Assembly: GCF_001660815.1 (NCBI RefSeq)
Contig: NZ_LYMI01000042.1
Location: forward strand, 1 to 32,417
Direction: 5' to 3'
DNA: 32,417 bases
Source: Xanthomonas nasturtii
Lineage (GTDB): Bacteria > Pseudomonadota > Gammaproteobacteria > Xanthomonadales > Xanthomonadaceae
This document shows positions 26,612 through 32,417 of this stretch, piece after piece. How positions within the stretch are numbered: position 1 is the stretch's first letter; the number at the start of each line of letters is the position of its first letter. Made by a program: the position numbers and the translations under genes. The notes beneath the pieces were generated by a model that saw nothing but the letters and a program-made list of their open reading frames with translations, did not search any database and was not told the origin of the DNA.

Positions 26612-27670
26612 ATGCCCGCCCGCAAGATGCCTGAAGAGGGAATGCCCGGCCTGCCGAAGGGCAAGGTAGCCACGATCAACGACATCGCCCGGATGTCGGG
26701 CGTGTCCAAGAAGACCGTGTCGCGGATCATCAACAACTCGCCACTGGTGCGCCAGGACACCCGCGAAAAGGTCGAAGCGCTGATGCGCGAGGTCGGCTAC
26801 GCGCCCGACCCGCTGGCGCGCGGGCTGGCGTTCCGGCGCTCGTTCCTGATCGGCATGGTCTACGACAACCCCACCGCGCAATACATCGTGGACATGCAGT
26901 ACGGCGCGCTGGACGCGCTGCGCGGCTCCAGTTTCGAGCTGGTGGTGCACCCCTGCGACAGCCGCAGCCCTGGCTACATCGAGGGCGTGCGCCGGTTTGC
27001 GCAGGCGCAGAAGCTGCACGGGGTGATCCTGGTGCCGCGCGCCTCCGAGGACCAGGCGCTGGCCGACATGCTGGCCGAAATCGGCTGCCGCTACACCCGC
27101 ATCGCCTCGATCGCGCTGGACGCCACCTCGCAGACGGTGATCACCCACGACCGCGACGGTGCGGCCGAAGCGGCCGATTACCTGCTCTCGCTCGGCCACC
27201 GCGACATCGCCCTGGTCACCGGCCCCAGCGCCTACCGCTCCTCGATCGAACGCACTTCGGGCTTTGCCGACGCGCTGACCCGGCGCGGCATCGAATTGCC
27301 GCCCGAGCGCATCGTGGAAGCCGGCTACACCTTCGAATCCGGCGTGGCCGCGGCCGAAAAGCTGCTGCTGGGCAAGAAGCGCCCCACTGCCATCTTCACC
27401 GGTAACGACGAAATGGCCGCCGGTATCTACAAGGTCGCCCTGCGTGCCGGCATCAGCATCCCGCGCCAGCTCTCGGTGATCGGCTACGACGACAGCTCGC
27501 TGGCCTCGCGCCTGTGGCCACCACTGACCTCGGTGCGCCGCCACACCCGCGACACCGGCCGCACCGCCGCCGCCATGCTGATCCAGCCGGACAACGCCCC
27601 GCAGCTGCCCACCGCCAGCGTGCGCCCGCACCTGATCGTGCGCGACTCCTGCCAACCGCCGGAAGATTGA
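26612..27670 (+). CDS. LacI-family transcriptional regulator (uronate/pectin type)
   Basis: This 352-residue repressor has an N-terminal LacI helix-turn-helix (about 20-45: VATINDIARMSGVSKKTVSRI) and hinge (YAPDPLARGL). A periplasmic-binding-protein-like effector domain ends with FTGNDEMAAGIY, VIGYDDSSLASRLWPPLTSV and PHLIVRDS. Three near-identical operator-like sites flank it, in front of the esterase/hydratase pair, GH43 and kduI, so it is the obvious candidate regulator. The ligand may be a pectin breakdown product (inference). The ATG at 26612 is preferred by length; ATGs at 26627 and 26642 are possible and would move the start away from the degenerate operator. Confidence 0.88.
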   Translation: MPARKMPEEGMPGLPKGKVATINDIARMSGVSKKTVSRIINNSPLVRQDTREKVEALMREVGYAPDPLARGLAFRRSFLIGMVYDNPTAQYIVDMQYGALDALRGSSFELVVHPCDSRSPGYIEGVRRFAQAQKLHGVILVPRASEDQALADMLAEIGCRYTRIASIALDATSQTVITHDRDGAAEAADYLLSLGHRDIALVTGPSAYRSSIERTSGFADALTRRGIELPPERIVEAGYTFESGVAAAEKLLLGKKRPTAIFTGNDEMAAGIYKVALRAGISIPRQLSVIGYDDSSLASRLWPPLTSVRRHTRDTGRTAAAMLIQPDNAPQLPTASVRPHLIVRDSCQPPED

Positions 27671-27792
27671 GGGAGGTCAAGCGCAGGCGAGTGGACCCCA
27701 AGCAAAGCGCTTGCGATTCACTGGAGCCGGCGCGTGGCGACGCGTTGGGCATGGCGGGCATTGGCAATTCTCGGGGGCGCAATAAGCCTCTA

Positions 27793-27882
27793 CCCGACCA
27801 ACCAAACTACGCGCCCAAACACCGCGCGCAGCCTCGTACCCTCATCCGGCGCTGCGCGCCACCTTCTCCCGACGGAGAAGGG
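27793..27882. repeat. 90-base direct repeat, copy 1 (contains dispersed repeat B)
   Basis: The unit starts CCCGACCAACCAAA and ends GACGGAGAAGGG. It is repeated at 27989-28080 with only small changes near its start. The internal 27838-27881 segment is a copy of the dispersed ACCCTCATCC...GAGAAGG element. About 10 bases later a GTGAGGGTACGG tract gives the copy an inverted partner for its GTACCCTCA end. Confidence 0.8.
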
Positions 27883-27988
27883 CTCAAAGCCCCTCTCCCT
27901 GCGGGAGAGGGGGTGAGGGTACGGCGGCAGACAGCCATCCGAGAAAGCTCAGTCATGCGTTGAGGGAGATGAGTGCCCATAAGGCTCT

Positions 27989-28080
27989 CCCGACCAACCA
28001 AAAACCGCGCGCCCAAACACCGCGCGCAGCCTCGTACCCTCATCCGGCGCTGCGCGCCACCTTCTCCCGACGGAGAAGGG
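27989..28080. repeat. 90-base direct repeat, copy 2 (contains dispersed repeat C)
   Basis: Nearly identical to 27793-27882, with two extra bases near the left end (CCAAAAACCGCGCGCC). It includes the dispersed element 28036-28079. The 196-base period suggests duplication or two insertions into the same kind of site. Confidence 0.8.
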
Positions 28081-28115
28081 GTCCCATTCCGGCACACCTC
28101 CATCTTGCACTGCGC

Positions 28116-29048
<933 letters not shown>

Positions 29049-29217
29049 GCCTGCGTTTCAGCAAGGCCGGCACCACAGCGTCGTCTTGATTGCGCCAGGC
29101 GCCGGCAGCGGCAGCGCCCTCCATCAGGCGCTGGCAACGTTTCAAACCATGCAATCGGCCGCGCATCGCGCGGTTCACTCATCACATCACGGCACATCCA
29201 GCAGGAGCGATAAGGTA

Positions 29218-29973
29218 ATGAGCAATCCGTTCAGTCTCGAAGGCAAGGTCGCACTGGTCACCGGTGCCAACACGGGCTTGGGCCAGGGCATCGCGCTGGC
29301 ACTGGCGCAGGCCGGCGCCGACATCGCCGCCGCCGGCATCCAGGCGCCCACCGAGACCGAACAGAAGGTCAAGGCGCTGGGCCGTCGCTTCCTCGCCATC
29401 GAAGCCAACCTGATCAGCATCGAGCCGGTGCAGCGCATCGTCGAGGAGACCATCGCCGGGCTGGGCGGGCTGGACATCCTGGTCAACAACGCTGGCCTGA
29501 TCCGCCGCACCGACGCGGTCGATTTCAGCGAGCAGGATTGGGACGACGTGCTCAACGTCAACCTGAAGTCGGCGTTCTTCATGGCGCAGGCCGCCGGCCG
29601 CCACTTCATCGCCCAGGGCCGCGGCAAGATCATCAACATCGCCTCGATGCTGTCGTTCCAGGGCGGCATCCGGGTGCCGTCCTACACCGCCAGCAAGTCC
29701 GGCATTGCCGGCATCACCCGCCTGCTCGCAAACGAATGGGCCAGCAAGGGCGTGACCACCAATGCCATTGCACCGGGCTACATGGCCACCGACAACACCG
29801 CGCAGCTGCGTGCGGACGCCGATCGCAACAAGTCCATCTTGGACCGCATCCCGGCCGCGCGCTGGGGCGAACCGTCCGACCTTGGCGGCACCGCCGTGTT
29901 CCTGGCCAGCAGCGCCTCGGATTACGTCAACGGCGCCATCATCCCGGTCGACGGCGGCTGGCTGGCACGCTGA
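29218..29973 (+). CDS. kduD: 2-deoxy-D-gluconate 3-dehydrogenase / KduD
   Basis: KduD is an NAD-dependent short-chain dehydrogenase that reduces 2,5-diketo-3-deoxygluconate to 2-keto-3-deoxygluconate, the step after KduI. The product has 251 residues. Motifs are the Rossmann loop TGANTGLGQG, NNAG, S143 (IASMLSFQGG), and Y156 and K160 (YTASKSG). The opening NPFSLEGKVALVTGA and IRRTDAVDFSEQDWD are typical of KduD rather than generic SDRs. GCAGGAG lies upstream of the ATG. It follows kduI after 169 bases with no terminator visible. Confidence 0.94.
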   Translation: MSNPFSLEGKVALVTGANTGLGQGIALALAQAGADIAAAGIQAPTETEQKVKALGRRFLAIEANLISIEPVQRIVEETIAGLGGLDILVNNAGLIRRTDAVDFSEQDWDDVLNVNLKSAFFMAQAAGRHFIAQGRGKIINIASMLSFQGGIRVPSYTASKSGIAGITRLLANEWASKGVTTNAIAPGYMATDNTAQLRADADRNKSILDRIPAARWGEPSDLGGTAVFLASSASDYVNGAIIPVDGGWLAR

Positions 29974-30007
29974 TTCAAGCGCGTTTCCCGGCTGACATTG
30001 CGTCATT

Positions 30008-30050
30008 CCTTCTCCCTCCGGGAGAAGGTGCCCGAAGGGCGGATGAGGGT
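30008..30050 (-). repeat. Dispersed intergenic repeat, copy D (inverted)
   Basis: On the minus strand this 43-base unit starts ACCCTCATCCGCCCTTCGG and ends GGGAGAAGG. It differs from the copy at 31072-31114 by about two bases. Copies D and E therefore flank the RpiB-like gene in opposite orientation. Confidence 0.8.
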
Positions 30051-30245
30051 CGGTAACTACGCATCAGCCAGATGCGCACTGCCTCTCCTGCAATCGCTCT
30101 TCCGTTCTGCACCAGCGCGTTGTTTTCATCGACAGAGACGAACGACGCGCGCGCAGTCAAGAAAGGCCGGCAACCAAACGCCCTTATCACTACTTTCCAA
30201 AAACAACGTCTTAAAAAACTTCCCCAAACCAATCGGAGCATCCCC

Positions 30246-30908
30246 ATGAAAATCGCACTCATGAATGAGTTCAGCCAGGCCGCCAAGAACCCGGTGATCC
30301 TGCAGCAGCTCAACGACGTCGCCAGCGAGCAGGGCCACAGCGTGTTCAACGTCGGCATGGACGGCGACAACGACCACCGCCTGACCTACATCCACCTGGG
30401 CATCGTCGCCAGCCTGCTGCTGAACTCCAAGGCCGTGGACTTTGTGGTCGCCGGCTGCGGCACCGGCCAGGGCGCGATGATGTCGCTCAACGCGCACCCG
30501 GGCGTGTTCTGCGGCTACTGCATCGAGCCGACCGACGCCTACCTGTTCGCCCAGGTCAACAACGGCAACGCGCTGTCGCTGGCATTCGCCAAGGGCTACG
30601 GCTGGGGCGCGGAAATCAACGTGCGCTACATCTTCGAAAAGGCCTTCAGCGGCAAGCGCGGCATGGGCTACCCGGCCGAGCGTCGCGAATCGCAGGCCGC
30701 CAATGCCGGCATCCTGACCCAGGTCAAGCAGGCCACCGCCAAGTCCTACCTCGACGGCCTGCGCGCCATCGACCCGGAGCTGATCAAGCAGGCCATCGGC
30801 GGCGAGCGTTTCCAGCAGTGCTTCTTCGACAATGCGCAGGATGCGGAAATCCGCAACTTCGTCGCCGGTGTGCTGGGCAAGCCCGAAGCGGCTGCAGCCG
30901 CCGCGTAA
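30246..30908 (+). CDS. RpiB/LacA/LacB-family sugar isomerase
   Basis: This 220-residue cytosolic protein of the RpiB/LacAB family is longer than E. coli RpiB (about 150). It retains the cysteine motif VVAGCGTGQG that provides the active-site base, and the HLGIVASLLLNSKAVDF region. Family members isomerise sugar phosphates. However, streptococcal DhuI, an RpiB relative next to a KduD-like dehydrogenase, isomerises 5-keto-4-deoxyuronate, so this protein could act on the same compound as KduI. Its position directly after kduD fits that, but the substrate is not proven. The ATG at 30246 follows an A-rich leader with GGAG (30235-30238) upstream. The C-terminus ends in an alanine run. Confidence 0.82.
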   Translation: MKIALMNEFSQAAKNPVILQQLNDVASEQGHSVFNVGMDGDNDHRLTYIHLGIVASLLLNSKAVDFVVAGCGTGQGAMMSLNAHPGVFCGYCIEPTDAYLFAQVNNGNALSLAFAKGYGWGAEINVRYIFEKAFSGKRGMGYPAERRESQAANAGILTQVKQATAKSYLDGLRAIDPELIKQAIGGERFQQCFFDNAQDAEIRNFVAGVLGKPEAAAAAA

Positions 30909-30926
30909 CTAGCAAACGCGCTTGAG

Positions 30927-30981
30927 CCCCGCTCCGCGCCCCTGCCCGTGCTGCTAGCGCGGGCAGGGGCGCGGAGCGGGG
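30927..30981 (+). terminator. 22-bp GC hairpin after the RpiB-like gene
   Basis: A perfect 22-bp inverted repeat (30927-30948 with 30960-30981, starting CCCCGCTCCGCGCC) with an 11-base loop sits 18 bases after the stop codon. It may terminate or stabilise the kdu transcript. Its right arm continues into GGGGTGAGGGTACGGCGG, the same tract seen at 27909-27925, so it is probably part of the dispersed repeat family. Confidence 0.65.
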
Positions 30982-31071
30982 GGTGGGGTGAGGGTACGGC
31001 GGCAGACAGCAACCCCGAACAGGGAAGGCTTGGACAACAGCAGCACCGTCCAATAGTTCCGATGCAGTCGC

Positions 31072-31114
31072 ACCCTCATCCGCCCTTCGGGCACCTTCTC
31101 CCGACGGGAGAAGG
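31072..31114 (+). repeat. Dispersed intergenic repeat, copy E
   Basis: This 43-base unit ACCCTCATCCGCCCTTCGG...GACGGGAGAAGG is nearly identical to the inverted copy at 30008-30050 and ends 39 bases before the next start codon. Confidence 0.8.
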
Positions 31115-31153
31115 AACAGCGTCGTGTACTTGGCATTTCTCCCGGAGCCCACC

Positions 31154-32272
31154 ATGCGTCTGCTGCTGTTCGCAGTGCTGCTGCTCTTTGCAAACCTTGC
31201 CAACGCCGCGCCACACCGCATCTTCATCGCTGGCGACTCCACCGCCGCCGACTACGGCCCGGAGCGCGCGCCACAAGCAGGCTGGGGCCAACAGTTGCAA
31301 GACTGGTTCGACCCGGCGCAGTGGCAGGTGCGCAACCACGCCAAGGGCGGCCGCAGCACGCGCAGTTTCATCGCCGAAGGGCGCCTGGATGCCATCGCAC
31401 AAGAACTGCAACGTGGCGACATCCTGCTGATCCAGTTCGGCCATAACGACGCCAAGCGCGAAGATCCCACGCGCTACACCGATCCGACCACCGACTACGT
31501 GCAGTTCCTGCGCCGCTTTATTGCCGCAGCGCGCGACACCGGCGCCACCCCGATCCTGATCACCCCGGCCGCACGCCTGCTCTACGACTTCGGCGCGCTG
31601 CTCGACACGCACGGCCGTTACACCCTGGCGATGCAGCAACTGGCCGCGCAAGAACATGTGGCCCTGATCGATCTCAACGCCAGTTCCAGCGACTGGATCC
31701 GTGCACTCGGCGAACAAGCCGCCAAACCGTATTTCCTGTTCGTGCCCGAACAACACAAGGCCGACGGCACCCACTTCAGCCGCGCCGGTGCCACCGCCAT
31801 CGCCTGCCTGGTCGTGCACGGCTGGGTGAAACTGCAGCCAGCGCTGAAACCGCAACTCCGCCGTGACGCCGATTGCGGCGCAGCCCCCGACACCGCCGCA
31901 CAACGCGCCGCGCAAGCGCATCCCTCGCTGGTGGTGCATGAGCGCGACCTCGCCCGCGAACAACCCGGCCCGCACGGCGGCGCCGGTCCCACCACGGCCT
32001 ACCCGTTCTTCGCAGACGCGCCGGAGCTGAAGTTCGTGCTACGCAAGCGCGTGCTGCATAAAGGCGCCGGCATCGGCCTGCACCTGCACGACAAGGACGA
32101 GATCTATTACATCGTCAGCGGCCGTGGGTTGTATGCATTGGATGGCAAACAGTACGACGTCAGTGCCGGCGATGCGCTGCTGACGCGGCCGGGCAGCACG
32201 CATGCGCTACAGCAAACCGGCGACGAACCGCTGGTGTTGCTGCTCGCCTACGCGCAGATACCGAAAAACTAG
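31154..32272 (+). CDS. Secreted SGNH acetylesterase fused to a C-terminal cupin
   Basis: This 372-residue protein has a signal peptide (1-18, ending ANLANA). Residues 19-235 are a rhamnogalacturonan-acetylesterase-like SGNH hydrolase: AGDSTAADYG (S29), AKGGRSTRSF (G65), FGHND (N98) and DGTHFSRAGA (D204, H207). Residues about 290-370 are a cupin barrel with likely metal ligands H310 and H312 (LHLHDKDEIYYI), E316 and H350 (RPGSTHAL). A spacer of about 50 residues joins them. The cupin resembles small sugar-binding or KdgF-type cupins, but an exported KdgF would be unusual. The parts are in one unbroken frame. Start supported by GGAG upstream and the signal. It is the last gene of the pectin locus seen here. 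Confidence 0.86.
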   Translation: MRLLLFAVLLLFANLANAAPHRIFIAGDSTAADYGPERAPQAGWGQQLQDWFDPAQWQVRNHAKGGRSTRSFIAEGRLDAIAQELQRGDILLIQFGHNDAKREDPTRYTDPTTDYVQFLRRFIAAARDTGATPILITPAARLLYDFGALLDTHGRYTLAMQQLAAQEHVALIDLNASSSDWIRALGEQAAKPYFLFVPEQHKADGTHFSRAGATAIACLVVHGWVKLQPALKPQLRRDADCGAAPDTAAQRAAQAHPSLVVHERDLAREQPGPHGGAGPTTAYPFFADAPELKFVLRKRVLHKGAGIGLHLHDKDEIYYIVSGRGLYALDGKQYDVSAGDALLTRPGSTHALQQTGDEPLVLLLAYAQIPKN

Positions 32273-32308
32273 CGCAAAGCGCATCAGATCCTGAGGTATC
32301 CCCACGTT

Positions 32309-32417
32309 TTACAGCACCAACGTCATCTGCTCGCACACTGCGTCGGGCAGTGTGCGTAAGCGTTCTAGCCAGCGTGAGACCGGTTCCATCGGCCAGCGCC
32401 TGACTAAGGCCTCGCGG
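32309..32417 (-). CDS. C-terminal fragment of an unidentified protein
   Basis: A minus-strand frame enters from the right edge and ends at a TAA (32309-32311), reading REALVRRWPMEP, then VSRWLERLRTLPDAV, then CEQMTLVL. The composition is protein-like (LERL, CEQM) and it would be convergent with the SGNH-cupin gene, 36 bases away. Only 35 codons are visible and I do not recognise the family. It could be a chance frame. Confidence 0.35.
   Translation of the reverse strand, partial: REALVRRWPMEPVSRWLERLRTLPDAVCEQMTLVL

Noticed and set aside
27793..28085. Possible CRISPR array because of repeated units
   Set aside because: There are only two long (90-base) copies containing an element also found elsewhere in the window, with no regular spacers and no cas genes.
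29260..29268. Extra ACCGGT match inside kduD
   Set aside because: It encodes the conserved VTGAN cofactor loop and lacks the flanking operator bases.

Overview
The window is GC-rich and densely coded. It looks like a Xanthomonas-type gammaproteobacterial chromosome. This rests on three things: the gene content (a GlgE/TreS-maltokinase/GlgB block, a PepSY iron-reductase-like operon and a pectin/uronate locus), secreted plant-cell-wall esterases, and scattered copies of an approximately 45-bp intergenic repeat that pairs a CCCTCATCCG box with a CTTCTCCC box. No taxonomic marker gene is present, so genus is an inference.

Layout. Positions 1-2.5 kb are a scarred region. The 5' end of an IS3-family element lies in the 3' part of a filamentous-haemagglutinin (TpsA-type) fragment on the minus strand. 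That fragment abuts, head to head, a GNA1162/DUF799-type lipoprotein gene that has lost its signal peptide. Positions 2.8-11.7 kb hold the alpha-glucan block glgE - treS/mak fusion - glgB, with ATGA overlaps and a strong terminator. A small ORF of unknown function precedes glgE. Positions 11.8-14.3 kb hold a PepSY-TM membrane operon whose first gene (DUF3649-like) appears broken. Positions 14.6-16.3 kb carry a YfcE-type metallophosphoesterase and a Tat-exported aldo/keto reductase. A repeat-bearing intergenic stretch of about 690 bp follows.

Positions 17.0-32.3 kb form a pectin / rhamnogalacturonan / uronate locus. On the minus strand three secreted esterases run in a row: an alpha/beta hydrolase, a Tat-type carboxylesterase and a rhamnogalacturonan-acetylesterase-like SGNH hydrolase. 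Divergently on the plus strand lie an FAH-fold hydratase, a DctPQM TRAP transporter, a GH43 glycosidase and a LacI regulator. These are followed by kduI, kduD, an RpiB/LacAB-family isomerase and an SGNH esterase fused to a cupin. Three near-identical 17-bp sites with core ACCGGTTWACC lie in front of the divergent esterase/hydratase pair, the GH43 gene and kduI. A weaker relative lies just before the lacI-type gene. I infer a local regulon controlled by that LacI protein and probably induced by a pectin-derived uronate.

How it may work together (inference): exported esterases and the GH43 enzyme trim decorated pectin, and the TRAP system imports an acidic sugar. KduI, and possibly the RpiB-like enzyme, isomerises 5-keto-4-deoxyuronate, and KduD reduces the product to 2-keto-3-deoxygluconate. 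KDG kinase, KDPG aldolase, polysaccharide lyases and a TonB-dependent receptor are not in this window. The most unusual items are the SGNH-cupin fusion, the coexistence of two unrelated candidate isomerases, the shared operator, and the catalytically degenerate N-terminal half of GlgE.
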